Shown here one piece after another: positions 52,076-62,516 of a DNA stretch of 64,000 nucleotides. Position 1 is the first letter of the stretch. Every line of letters begins with the position of its first letter. A model generated the notes under the pieces. That model did no database searches. It was given only the letters and a program-made list of their open reading frames with translations, and had not been told where the DNA came from. This DNA comes from Eudorina sp. 2006-703-Eu-15 (lineage: Eukaryota; Chlorophyta; Chlorophyceae; Chlamydomonadales; Volvocaceae). The stretch is taken from contig BDSI01000075.1 of the NCBI GenBank assembly GCA_003117195.1, positions 488,852 through 552,851 of the forward strand, written 5' to 3'. A program made the translations under genes and the position numbers.

Positions 52076-55000
52076 GCGGTGGCAGGGCAGGAATGCGTGT
52101 CCTGCAGGGGGCGCCCGGCCCCGGCCCCGCGCAGCCCTCCTCCTCAGAGAGGCCGCTGCAGGGACAACCCCGGGCAGGTGGGCATGGGGGAGGAGGAGGG
52201 GGAGGGGTGTGGTCCTAGCGCCTCCTTTCCTTTCCTGCACCAGCGGGTCCACCCCCCTCTGCCTCCGCCCCCTCTCATCCTCACACCTTCACCCCCTCCC
52301 GCTTCCCCAATCCCCCCCCCCCCCACCCCACCCGCACAGGAAGTACCACCCGGACAAGAACCCGCAGGGACGGCCCATGTTCCTAAAGGTGGGGTGGGGT
52401 GGGGTGGGGTGGGGTGGGGTGGGGGTTATAGTGGGGTCGGAGGGGGGGGTGATGTCTACCAATGTCCTAAACCTCCCCCACTCCCGTTTTTCTGGGTGTG
52501 CCTGGGCTTGTCTTTCGGGTGTATTTCTTTTTTCAATTTACCCCGACCCCCGTCCAGTTTGACATGTCTACCAATTTCCTATACCACCCCCCCACCCCCC
52601 CTTGTCCTGCTCCCCCCTCCCCCCAGATCCAAGCGGCCTACGAGCGGCTGCAGGCGGGGGTGGCGGGCGGGCAGGGGCCCCAGCCCTGGCGCATCCTGCT
52701 GCTGCTGCGAGCGCAGTGCGTGCTGTACGGCAGGTGTGGCAAGGAGCTGGCGCCGTACAAGTACGCCGGGTACGGCTTACTGCTGGACACCATCCGTGGG
52801 GGCACCGCCCGAGGTAGCACAGCGGCGGCAGCCGCCAACGGAGGCGGCGGCGGCGGTGTGCCCGGGGCGGCGGCGGCTGACGGCGCCAGCTCCGCTAGCG
52901 GCAGCGGCCCCGGCGGCTCGGCCGCTGCCCCGGGGAGCTTCTTCTCGGGGGAGGTGCTGGATCAGGTGGGTGTGTGGGTGGTGTGGGTGGTGTGTGGGTG
53001 GTGTGTGGCTGTGTGTGGGTGTGGGGGTGTTGGCGGGGAGGGAGGTATAAGGGAAACTGGTAGGCAACGATGAGCTGCGCTGACTGCTGCCCGAGCAAGG
53101 GTCCGTTGCATGGTGGTGCAAGGCGTTGGGGTGGGAAGGTGGGGGGCGGGGTTGGCCTGATGAAGCCACCCCCCAGCCATCAAGCGTCCGCCCTAGCCCC
53201 CTCCCCCCCGGCCTCCTTCCTTCCCCCTTCCTCCTCCCCGGCCCCCCCTCCCCCTCGGCCCCCCCTCCCCCCGCAGTATAAATATATAAATATGTCTACC
53301 AATTTCCTATATCCCTCCCTCCCTCCCGCCCCCACCCCCCCTCCACAGGTGACCAGCGCCGCACAGCTGTGTTGGCTGACGGTGCTGTCCTGCCGTCGCA
53401 ACGCTGAGGAGCTGGCGCGGTGCGGGGGGGTGGGCGTGCTGGCGGAGCTGCTGTCCAGGTAGGTGGTAGTGCGGAGGGTGGGGTGATTTCGGGGCGGGGA
53501 GGGGCGTCGTTGCGGGTTCGGAGCGGGGCAGGGGTAGCAGCCGGAGGGCAGGGGGTCGAGGGGGATATCCCCCACGGCGGGGAGAGGGGGTTGAATGGAT
53601 AGTCCACACACGCTCAGAACAAACCTCGGACATTCAAATCCTTGGAGAAGGGGGCGGGGGCGGAAGCCCGAGGAAGGGTGAAGGGCGGGTTAGTGTCAGG
53701 GCGGCGGCGCTGCTCCGAGACCACCATCGAGGCCGTGGACCCGCCGGGCTCCTCCTCCTCCTCCTCCCCCTCCTCCCCCTCTCCCTCCCCCTCCTCCCCC
53801 TCCCCCTCCTCCCCCTCCCCCTCCTCCTCCTCCTCAGCCTTTATGAGAATGAGATGTATGAGGAGGACATGATTTGATATGACATGACATGACATGTCGG
53901 TGTTACCCCTTTCCGTTCAGGGCGGTTGGCGTGCTGTCGCTCGATGCTGCGCCAACCGACCCAACCGCCACCGTTGCAACCGCCGCGCTGCGCTCGTTGG
54001 CGGGCCTGGCGGCGGTGGCGGAGGCGCGCGCGGCGATGGCGACGGTGCTGGCGGCGACGCCGTCGGCGCCGGCGGCGGGGCTGTGCCGGGACGTGCTGCG
54101 CTGCTGCCGCCTGCGCCGCTGCCACGCCGCCGTCGACGCGGCCCTGGTGGCGGTGTCGTACATGGCGGCGGCGCCGGAGCTGCAGGCGGCGCTGCTGCGC
54201 CGCGGGGCGCTGCAGGCGCTGGTGCCGCTTGTACTGCAGTACGACAGCACACTGCCGGACGATGTACGGGTGGGTATCCCGCGGCCGCGAAACGACTCTC
54301 CTCGCCCGTGTGTGTTTTACTCTGTCGGCGGGGCGGGACCTTGGCCGGGGTGGGGAAATGGGCGCGGAGGGGAAACAGCGGAGGGGGGTAAGGGGCGGAA
54401 GGGGGGGTAGGAGGCGGAGGGCCCGGGGATGGGATCTAGGAGAGGCGACCCCCAAGGGGGATGGGATGGGGAAGGGTTGTCCACATGGGGGTGGGGGGCG
54501 GGGGAAGTGCGCCGCGGGACGCCGCGCGGCAGATCTTCACGACATGGCCCCGACCGCCCAGACCCCCCCACACACACACACACACCCCACCCCACCCCAC
54601 CACGTCAGTCCGGCACTGACCTCTCCGCCAATGTGGGGTCTGGGCTGTGGGGCTGGTCCGCGGATGACTCTGACTCGACTGGGTCCGTCTGCGGGTCACT
54701 GCGCCGGGGGGGTGGCCCCCGGCCGACGCTGACGTCCCCCCCCCCGCCCCCCAACCCAACCCGGGTGGGCCCCCCCCCCTCCCCCCGCTCAGGCCTCCCT
54801 GGCGCCCCCTTTCTCCGGCCCCGACGACGCGGCGGCCCTGCCCCTCCTGGCACTGCCCGAGGACGCCCCCGCCCGCAGCAGCACCCCCGCGGCCAGGTCG
54901 CTGCATGCCGTACTGGCGGCGCAGGTGGGCGGGGCAGGGGGGAAATGGGAGCTGGGAGGCTTTCCCGAGGCGGCGCTGGGGGAAAGGGCGGGGGGGGGAC

Positions 55001-58000
55001 CTGGGGGTTAAGCCCCGACCTGATACGGGGCGGGGCAGAGAGGGGGAGAGGGAAGGGCTGGGCAGTATCGGGGGCCGGCGTGAGAAGTTCCGAACGCTCT
55101 GGTCCGATGTCTCACCTGCATTTGACCCACACAGTTGGCCCCATGACCCACGGCCGCGCCCCCCCTTTTCTGTCAGCCCTCGCCCCCGCCCCTCCCCCCG
55201 CAACCCCCGCCCCTCCCGGCCTCCCCCGCAGGCGCTCTCCCGCCTGGCGGGCCTGCTGCCGCCCCCCACGCCACCCCGCCTGCGCCCCGCCCGCGCCGCC
55301 CTGGCCGCCCTGCTCACCGAGCCGCTGGCGGGTCGCCTGGGGGAGGCCGACCCGCGGCCGCTGCTGGGGCTGCTCAGCGGCACCCACGAGACGTGTCGGG
55401 TGGGGGACGTGTGTGTGTGTGTGTGTGTGTTCAGATAAGAGACCCGCACGCGTGTGTATATGTGGTAGGCAGGCAGAACAGGAGTGTGTGTGTTTAGAAT
55501 TGCAACCCGCCCGTGTGTGTGTTGGCGGGGTAGCGGGCGGGGAGGCGCGCCTTCGTCAATCCCAACATCGGCGGTTATCGGTTTGTTGCTCTGTTGCGGT
55601 TCCGCTGTCTTCATTGACAAAGGGGGGCCGTGGACGGCAGGCCGCGAGGGAGGGAGTGGGTGAACCACGGGGGGAAGGGTGGGGGGGGAGTTCATACATG
55701 AAAAATCCAAGGCCGGATGGGGGGCCGCGACGGGCAGCGGCCAGGGGGGGGAGCCACCGGGGCCATCGAGGCGGCAGGCGGTCGAGGAGGAAGGGATCGG
55801 TCGCACCCTTCCTTCTGCAGTTAAATCCACAGTAGTAACAGCCCCTCCAGCCCCCCCCCCAAATGCACAGCCAGTCCTCTTACACACGCACACACACACA
55901 CACATATCGAAACACACACACACGCCAAAAATCGTCGGTATTCACCCTGTCCCTGTCCTCCGTGCCCTCCCTTCCCCCACCCACCCCCGGGGCCACCCAC
56001 GCACCCTGCCCTCCCGCCGCAGGCCATCTGGAACCCCGCCATGCGCCAAGAGCTGTTGGCCTTCCTGGACCACGACCAGGACAGGGTCGCCCAACCCCCA
56101 CCCGGGGCCGCCGGGGCCGCCGACGCCGACCTGCTCCTCCCCGAGGCGGACGGAGCGGCGGGCGACGCAGCGCACCACCCCCACCGCGGCGCCCCCCGCC
56201 CCAGCGGTGATGGAGGCGGCGGCGGCGAGGTGCTGTCGGGGCTGTCCTCCTTCCGTCACGCCGCGCTGGCGGGGGAGCTGGTGGTGGGGGGGGTGTTTGT
56301 GCGGGTATTCAACGAGCGGCCCTCGGAGCTGCCGCCGGATCCGCCCGCGTTCTGCAAGGCGCTGATCAGGTGGGGATGGGGGTGGCGGGTGGGCGGGGGG
56401 TGGGCGGGGGCCCGACAAGACAGGGGACGAGGGAGGGCTGGGCTGGGCTTGGCTTCGGGTGAGAGTTTGGTTGGGTTGGGTTGGGTTTGGTTTGGGGGAA
56501 GGAAATGTTTGGCAGGCAGTAGGGGGGGGAGGGGTTCATTTGGAGAAAGGAGGGGGCTTGGAGCCTTGGAGCTCGGGGGGGATGGCAGGGGTTACTGCGG
56601 GATGGGGCGGGTGAGCGGGTGCAGCGAGCTGCCAAATCTCCCCCCTCCTCCTCCCACTTCTCTTGACCCCCTCCCCCCCCCCGCCCCCCCGCGGTCGCCC
56701 GAGGTAACAGTGAGCGCACAATTCAGGTATGTATGGTAAGTAACTTGGGTCGCGTATTGACTCCTGTGCCACGTATCGGTTCCCCAATCCATACCCCCCG
56801 CCCCCCCGCCCCTCCCCCCCTCCCACCAATTGCCTATATTCCCCCCTCCCCCCTCCCCCTTCCCCTCCCCCCTCCGCGCCCCCCCCCATGTCCAGGTACC
56901 TGTTCGACGCGCTGCTCCCGCTGCCCCCCGGCACCCTGCCCCCCGGCCCCTCCCTGCCGCCCCTGCTGGCGGTGCTGGAGGCCACCGCCCACCTGCTGGA
57001 CGCGGAGCCGCGGCTGCTGGGGGTGCTGGCCTCCCGCTCCGCCCTGTCCCCCTTCGTGGCCTGTCTGCAGCCCGCAGCGTACCAGGCCCTCACCAGCGGG
57101 CCGGGGGGGCAGGGGCAGGGGCAGGGGGAGGGGGAGGGGCAGGGGCAGGCGGCTGCGGAGGCGCGGAGAAGCAGCGGCGGCGGCGGTGGCGGATCCGATG
57201 TTGGGCAGGCGGGGAGGAGGCTCCAGGGGGGCGACCAGCCGGCTTGGTACTGGTCGGACAGGCTGGCGGTGGCGGGCATATCGCTGCTGGCACGGGCGGC
57301 GCAGCACGGGGCGTGTCTGGAGGTGCGGGGAAGGGGGTTTCGGGGGGCCTAGCGATTGAGGGGTCAGGGGGGTGTTAGGGGGGTGGGGATTGGGAGGTCA
57401 GGGTGTGGAGCTTGGCGGCTGGGGGGTTCGGCGTTTAGGACGGTAAGGGCTGGAGTAAGGGCTGGAGAGTTTGGGGTTCAACACATCTGTACCCAGCACT
57501 GACCCCAACACTCCCAACCTCCCAACCACTGAAAACCCCCACCCCGGCCCCCCCACCCCACCCACCCCGCCCACCCACACACCCCAGGCCTTCGCCGACG
57601 AGCACTGTGCCCGGCTGCTGTTCTGGCTGCTGCACTGGTCCCCCTCCCTGGAGGCCCTGGCGGCGGCGCTGCGGCTGCTGAGGGCGGTGTGCGGCCAGGC
57701 GGCCTGCGCGGCGGTGGCGGCGCTCCAGGGGGGTTGGCTCTACCTGTTGGAGGTGCTACTGCACCGGGGGCCGTGGCCCTGGCAGCAGCACAAACAACAC
57801 CTGAAGGAGGCTACTGCTACTGCTACTGCTGGTGCTGCTGGTGTTACTGGTGCAGCAGCAGCAGCAGCAGCAGCCGCGACGGCGGCGGCGGTGACGCCGG
57901 GAGGAGGCAGCGGCAGTGGGTTGGAGGACGGGGGCCGGGGCGCGGCGGAGGCGGCGGAGGCGGCCGCGGCGGACGAGGCGCGCGGCGAGGCGGCGGCGCT

Positions 58001-61000
58001 GCTGGGGCGACTGATGGCGCACGCGTCCCATGGGTCGCTTGTACGGCTGTCGCTGCAGCGGCTGCTGCCCCCCGGGCTGGTGGCGGCGATCGCGGACGGC
58101 CCGCCGACTGTGGTGCTGCAGGTGGGTGGGGGGGTGGGGTAGGGTTACGGGGCAGTCCGGGTGGGGGCGGAGTTTGGACACCCATTCCCCTCCGCCCCTC
58201 CGCCCTCCCTCCCCGCTCCCTCCCTCCCTCCGCTCGTCACGTCACGCCACGTCAGCCTCCCGAGAACTTCTGGGTGTGCCCGGGTTCATTTCTCGACCTG
58301 GTTTTCCTTCTTAAACCCTCCCTCCCCCCTCCCTCTACGAACTTCCTGTACCCGCCTCCCTCCCTCCCCCCTCCCCCCCTACCCCCCGCACCCCCGCATC
58401 CCCCGCACCCTCCCGCACCCCCACACCCTCCCCGTTTTTTGGGTTAATTTCGTTTTTCAATTTAACCCTCCCCGCACCCCCCCACACCCTCCCCGTTTTT
58501 TGGGTTAATTCGGTTTTTCAATTTAACCCTCCCCACCCGATCCCTCCCCCCCTCCCCCCCCCAGGCCCTGACCCAGCGCGTGGAAACCCCCGAGTGCATC
58601 TGGGACGGCGAGATGGCGGGCAGCGCCGCAGCGCAGGTGGCGGTGCTGGCGGCCGACCTGCGCGCCCGCCAGGCGCAGGGCAACTACGACTGGGCGCTGC
58701 CGCCGGGGGCTGCCGTACAGTACGACAAGCTGCGTGGGGAGCTGTTCGTGGGCGGCGCCTACGTGCGGCTGTTCCTGAAGAACCCCAAGCACCCGCTTCG
58801 AAACCCGGCCAAGTTCGCCGAGGGGCTGCTGGAGCGGTGGGTTGGGGGTTTGGGGGTTTGGGGGGTCGGGGGCGGATTGGGGTTGGGGGGTTGGGGGGGG
58901 GGAGGAGGCGCTCCAGGGGAGGGTTTCGTGGCGGGAATACGTGAAGTGGAGGAATGTGATCTGCAGCCGACGCCCTGACCCGCCTAGCCTGCCTCAGGGG
59001 CCGGTGGGTGGGGACCGAAGGGGGGGAGGGCGCCAGGTCGGGGGACCCAGACGGCACCCCCCTTCCCTCGGCACACCCACGCATGCCACGTCGGTTCTTG
59101 TCGTACGGTGTCGTACGGTACCCAGACTTACGGTTTGCTGTCGGCCCGCCCCATCCTGCCGCACCGTTTAGGTAACTACACCCATTTGTGTTGATCATTG
59201 ATCCGTTATCCCAACAGTTAACTACGCCCAACCATATCACAGGGCCCCGCACCCCCCTTTTTGTCAATAAAGGCAGCACCCTCCCCCCCTGCTTGGGTTG
59301 TCCGCAGCTACCTGCCCGAGCTGGCCAGCCCCCACCGCGACCCGGACCTGTTGGTGCTGCTGGCGGCGGCCCTGGTGGCGCTGTTGAGGGTGGGAGGGGG
59401 GCAGGGGGTGGGGGCCGGGGGGGTGGGGGGTGGGGGGCAGGGGTGAGGGGGGCAGGGGTGTGGGGGGGGGCAGGGGGGAGGGGGGTGCAGGGGGGAGGGG
59501 GGGGCAGGGGGGAGGGGGGGCAGGGGGAGGGGGGGGGCAGGCAGGGGGGTAGGGGCTTGGGGGGAAGAGGGTGGGGGGGAGGGGGGCAGGCGGGAGGGGG
59601 CCAGGGGGTGGGGAGGGAGGAGGAATAGCGAATCGGTGGAGGTAGGAATGTATGAGGGGTGGAAGTGGGGGCAGGTCAGAGGTGTGGGTCTGTTTTTGAA
59701 TGCGGCTGCGGGTGACGCTGGCCTGGGGTGTCGCTGCCCGCCGTCTACGTTCTCCCAACTCCCCCCTCCCTGGCGCGGTTGCCTCAGGCCATGTTTCAAC
59801 CCCCGTTAAGTAGCAACTCGCCCATAGCCCAACGACGAGTGCAAGCCTGCCCCTATTTTGTAATCCCCTCATCTCCGTCGCCTCCACACATTCGCCTATA
59901 CCCCTCTCCTGCCGCCTGCCCAACCTCCCCCACCCCCCCTCTCGCCCCCGCCCCCCGCGCAGTCCCACAACCTGCTGGCCGAGCAGCTCTGCCGCGGCGG
60001 CTACGTCTCCAAGCTGCTGGCCCAGCTGGGGTCCCTCACCCGCCACCTGCAGCCGCTACAGCCGCTGCCGGGATCGCTCGCCGCCAGCGACACCACCGCC
60101 CCCGAAGGCGGCGGCGGCGGCGGCGGCGGCACGCCGCCGCCGCCGCAGGTGCAGTCGCCGTCCACGCCTGCTGCTGCCGCGGCCGCCGCCGCCGCGGCGG
60201 CGCCGCCGGCTGCGCCTGCGGGCCTGGCGGAGGCGTGCGGCAGCGCCCTCCGGATCCTGCACCAGCTGTGTGAGAGTCCTTCGGTGGCGGAGGCGCTGGC
60301 GACGTCGTCGCCTCCGGCGGTGGCGGTGCTGTGCGGCGCCATGCGTCTGGGTCCTGCGGCGAGGGTGTTGGCTCTGGAGGCGCTCAAGAGGGCGCTGGCA
60401 CCCGTCAACCGGCAGCGGGACGTGCTGGTGATGCAGGTGCGCCAGAGGGGGGGGCATGGGACGTGGGGCGGGGGGGGATGCAGGGGTGCGGGGGTGCGGG
60501 GGAGTCAGTCGTCGCTGTCTTGACTTGACGTCAGGGGTATCGGGGTATCGGGGTATCGGGGTATCGGGAGACCGGATACAAATTTTGCGCTGACTGTCCG
60601 AGGGGGATGGGCGGGGGAGAAGGGAGGGGGGACGCATTGCATGACGCGTGGGTTGTACTGGTGGGTTTAATTTCCCGCCATAACATTGAAACCGGTGTCA
60701 TGTCCGGTGCACGGTGGCCATGGGACGATCCGTACAATGCGTACAATGTACGACTGGGACCCTCGCAGGCGCTGCAGTACGGCCTGATCCCGGAGTTGCT
60801 GGCCTCCCTGGACTGGCAATCATCCGGCCGCCGGGATGCCGCCGGCCCGGCCGCTGGCGGCGGCGGCGGTGGCGGCGCGTCTGGCGGCGCGGCGCCCGGC
60901 GGCGGCGGCGAAGCGGACGACGCGGCGGTCCTGCGGGTGTTGGCGGTGGATGTGTTGAGGGCGCTGCAGCTGGAGGGGCTGCACTCGCAGCAGGTACAAA

Positions 61001-61583
61001 GGGGGGTCCGTGGGGGCCTCGCGGAGGGGGTGAGGGATGGGGAAATGGGGAAATGGGTAGAAGCACGGGGGAGCGGTTGCGGCCTCGACAGCGGAATCGC
61101 CGCCGAACCCTCTGCCTCCCCCTTCCCCCCAGCCCCCTACTGTCCACCTACGCCCTAAGTGGCAACCTGCCAACCTTATCCCCCCCACCTCCCCCTTCTC
61201 GGGTTGGGGAGGGTTCGCACCTTGCTTACTGCTGCACCGGCGGCAGCGCGGCCGCGCGCGGTCTCTGTCTTTCCATTGCTCTGCAGGTACCGCACCACGT
61301 AAGTATACTGAGTTATGTTGGGTGTGCCCGGGTTCGTTCTTCGGGTTTATTTCGTTTTTCAATTTAACCGCCTTCCGGCCCCCTCCCCCTCTCCCGGCTT
61401 TCCCCCCCCCCAAAGGTCAACAACCTGCTGGACGCCTCCGCGGTGTGGCAGGCCTACTGCCACCAGCGCCACGACCTGTACCTGCCGTCGGGGGCCTCGG
61501 CGCAGGGCAGTGTGGTGGGGCTGCTCACGGCGCCGGAGACGGCCAGGTTCGCACTGCCGCCCCCGGAGGCCCTGGGGCAGTAG
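37634..61583 (+). CDS. GRV2: GRV2 / RME-8 (DNAJC13-type) J-domain endosomal protein
   Basis: Exons: 37634-37903, 38309-38430, 38727-38827, 39243-39512, 39983-40109, 40342-40572, 40819-41077, 41670-41739, 41883-42196, 42630-42827, 43974-44145, 44531-44619, 45225-45572, 46092-46444, 46639-47140, 47427-47467, 47739-47893, 48269-49288, 49609-49778, 50079-50248, 50805-50965, 51425-51687, 51836-52002, 52340-52388, 52627-52965, 53349-53458, 53921-54269, 54793-54924, 55232-55399, 56023-56369, 56896-57322, 57588-58121, 58565-58836, 59308-59389, 59963-60436, 60769-60993, 61416-61583. All 37 phases close, giving about 3,082 residues (plant GRV2 is about 2,550). The N-terminus (ARYVVTKHSWRGKYRRI) is the family lipid-binding region. 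A GYF-like segment (KEWYFYPRG to VGPYTRDEI) starts near 1428. The J domain has HPD at 1861-1863 (RKYHPDKNPQG). Armadillo-like repeats continue to LLDASAVWQAY near the end. RME-8 recruits Hsc70 to endosomes for cargo sorting. Extra length is Ala/Gly/Gln insertions. Confidence 0.95.
38218..38262 (+). repeat. CCCCTGAA/G tandem repeat in GRV2 intron 1
   Basis: Five units of about 9 bases (CCCTGAACC, CCCTGAGCC) lie near the 3' end of the first GRV2 intron. Confidence 0.8.
41111..41141 (-). repeat. Intron motif family 1, inverted copy at 5' end of GRV2 intron 7
   Basis: GCATAGCAAATTGGTAGGCA then TATTCAAAC, beginning 33 bases after the donor at 41078. It is the reverse complement of the motif found twice near the 3' end of the same intron. 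Confidence 0.75.
41541..41579 (+). repeat. Intron motif family 1, direct copy in GRV2 intron 7
   Basis: CAGCGCAGTTTGAAAATGTC followed by TACCATTTTCCTATACCCC. It pairs with the inverted copy at 41111-41141. Confidence 0.8.
41608..41640 (+). repeat. Intron motif family 1, second direct copy in intron 7
   Basis: AAGTTTGGATACGTCTACCA followed by ATTCCCCACACCC, 30 bases before the acceptor. Confidence 0.75.
42399..42436 (-). repeat. Intron motif family 1, inverted copy in GRV2 intron 9
   Basis: GTATAGGAAATTGGTTGACA then ATTTCAAACTGCGCTGGG. This is the best preserved inverted copy, in the middle of intron 42197-42629. Confidence 0.8.
42828..43675 (+). repeat. 21-bp minisatellite in GRV2 intron 10
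   Basis: About 36 units of GGAGGCACACGGGGGTGGGG(T) occupy most of the intron, starting just after the donor at 42828. Two runs of more than 20 G (about 43350-43382 and 43519-43541) interrupt it. The frames it opens are not genes. Confidence 0.95.
43891..43915 (+). repeat. Intron motif family 1, copy near acceptor of intron 10
   Basis: ATATGTCTACCAATTTCCTA then TACCC, about 60 bases before the exon at 43974. Confidence 0.75.
44151..44223 (+). repeat. AGGGGCAGGGGG 12-bp tandem repeat in intron 11
   Basis: Six units immediately after the donor at 44146, again G-rich at the 5' end of an intron. Confidence 0.85.
44627..44961 (+). repeat. (GGGGT)n array in GRV2 intron 12
   Basis: About 335 bases of GGGGT units with interrupting G runs, starting within ten bases of the donor at 44620. 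G-quadruplex formation in RNA and DNA is likely. It is not at a chromosome end. Confidence 0.95.
45900..45990 (+). repeat. CTCTCCCACACYCCTC tandem repeat in intron 13
   Basis: Five or six units of about 16 bases, pyrimidine-rich, in the 3' half of the GC-AG intron, followed by a TTTTTCAATTTAACCCC motif-2 tail at 45993. Confidence 0.8.
47914..47980 (+). repeat. Dispersed element family 3, related copy in intron 17
   Basis: A GT run, then TTTAAATAAGAGACCCGTGT and GTGTATATAT. It shares AGATAAGAGACCCG-like sequence with 55430-55460. Confidence 0.6.
49946..49979 (+). repeat. Intron motif family 1, copy in GRV2 intron 19
   Basis: CAGTTTGAATATGTCTACCT then ATTTCCTATACCC. A truncated second copy (CTACCAATTTCCCATACCCC) follows at 49994. 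Confidence 0.8.
52003..52076 (+). repeat. (GT)n microsatellite starting at a 5' splice site
   Basis: About 30 GT dinucleotides with a few GC or GCGT variants begin exactly at the donor of GRV2 intron 23, giving many adjacent GT donors. Confidence 0.95.
52488..52545 (+). repeat. Intron motif family 2, copy in GRV2 intron 24
   Basis: TTCTGGGTGTGCCTGGGCTT, TCTTTCGGGTGTATTTC, then TTTTTTCAATTTACCCC. A family 1 copy follows directly, so the two motifs can be joined. Confidence 0.8.
52555..52588 (+). repeat. Intron motif family 1, copy in GRV2 intron 24
   Basis: CAGTTTGACATGTCTACCAA then TTTCCTATACCA, 38 bases before the acceptor and directly after a family 2 copy. Confidence 0.8.
53045..53090 (-). 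repeat. Intron motif family 1, inverted copy in GRV2 intron 25
   Basis: GTATAAGGGAAACTGGTAGG, then AGCTGCGCTGACTGC. It faces a direct copy at 53291-53313 in the same intron (52966-53348). Confidence 0.7.
53291..53313 (+). repeat. Intron motif family 1, direct copy in GRV2 intron 25
   Basis: TATGTCTACCAATTTCCTAT then ATC, 36 bases before the acceptor. It pairs with the inverted copy at 53045. Confidence 0.8.
55409..55510 (+). repeat. Dispersed element family 3, copy in GRV2 intron 29
   Basis: A GT run, AGATAAGAGACCCGC, GTAGGCAGGCAG, CAGGAGTGTGTG, then TTTAGAATTGCAACCCGCCC. The last block recurs inverted at about 45606-45662. Confidence 0.7.
58270..58320 (+). repeat. Intron motif family 2, copy in GRV2 intron 32
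   Basis: CTGGGTGTGCCCGGGTTCAT, then a CGACCTGGTTTTCCTTC variant and TTAAACC. Confidence 0.75.
58404..58533 (+). repeat. 60-bp tandem duplication containing motif 2 tail
   Basis: Two units of CACACCCTCCCCGTTTTTTG, GGTTAATTTCG, TTTTTCAATTTAACCCTCCC in GRV2 intron 32, just before the acceptor at 58564. Confidence 0.85.
59390..59620 (+). repeat. GGGGGCAGGGG-type G-rich repeat in GRV2 intron 34
   Basis: Irregular units of GGGGGGCAGGGGGGAGG start at the donor and run about 230 bases. Confidence 0.85.
60534..60569 (+). repeat. GGTATCGGGG 10-bp tandem repeat
   Basis: Four units in GRV2 intron 35. Confidence 0.9.
61318..61369 (+). repeat. Intron motif family 2, copy in last GRV2 intron
   Basis: TTGGGTGTGCCCGGGTTCGT, TCTTCGGGTTTATTTC, then GTTTTTCAATTTAACC. 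It is nearly identical to 3187-3240 in the JmjC gene, about 58 kb away. Confidence 0.85.
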
Positions 61584-62080
61584 CGGCAGCAGTAGCGGCA
61601 GCAGGTGCCGCGGAGCGGTGAGGGGCGGCGGGGGAGGATGGTCGTTTCCGGTCGCTCGCAAACATGTCCGCGGCCCTTCCGCCGCCCTCCCATGCCTCCG
61701 GCGACGGGAACACGACCCAACAAACTCGAAACCCTGTCAGAGCGTTTCCCTGCCCAGGACAGGACATGCCTTTCCTCTTTATCCTTTTTTTGCTGTTGCC
61801 GTGCACTTTGATGTGCCGTACATCTCAAGAGTGCCGTACGTATCTCTCTCACCAGGGGACGGTGGGGCCGCCGGGGCCGCGGGTGGTGGGGGCGGAAGCG
61901 GTGCCGGCGGCCTCGCAACTCCTTCCCTCCCTCCCTCCCTCCCTCCCGAGGCCATCTAGGGGTGATCCGTCCGACGGCCCCTTGCCCAGGGGGGGATGAG
62001 GGAGCGGCGGCGCCAGCGGGGCGGCGCAGGGCCCGCGGATCCCGTCGCGTGTTTTAGTGGGGAGACCCGCCTGACCCGGC

Positions 62081-62153
62081 GTGTGTGTGTGCGTGTGCGT
62101 GTGCGTGTGAGTTCGTAGGCAGGCAGCGCAGGAGTGCGTGACGTGCCATCAAG
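62081..62153 (+). repeat. Dispersed element family 3, copy B
   Basis: GTGTGTGTGTGCGTGTGCGT and more GT, then GTAGGCAGGCAGCGCAGGAG and TGCGTGACGTGCC. It is close to the copy at 28270-28318. Confidence 0.75.
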
Positions 62154-62405
62154 GGGGCATACCGTAGCTCCTTGCACGGCGAGGTCCGGGAATGGCCGTG
62201 CGCCACACGACGGCTACCCCTGCCCCAGCCCGTAGAACGCAAGTACGGTCGCGAGGTACCTGTGTGTGTGTGTGTGTGGGCGAGGGGGTGGGGGAGAGGG
62301 AGGGGAAGGGGTCAGGAAAGGCGGCATGCGGCGACTGTGGGGCGGCCGGCGGCCTCGCATGGGGGGTTTGCCCTGGAGCACTGCCGGGTGAAAGCACTGA
62401 CAGCA

Positions 62406-62516
62406 ATTCCAGGAGGAGATAGGAGGAGAAGATAGGAAGAGGAGAAGATAGGAGGAGGAGGAGATAGGAGGAGGAGGGGGAGATAGGAGGAGGGGGAGAT
62501 AGGAGGAGGGGGAGGA
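62406..62516 (+). repeat. GGAGATAGGAGGA purine-rich tandem repeat
   Basis: About ten irregular units of GATAGGAGGAGG in intergenic DNA. Confidence 0.85.
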
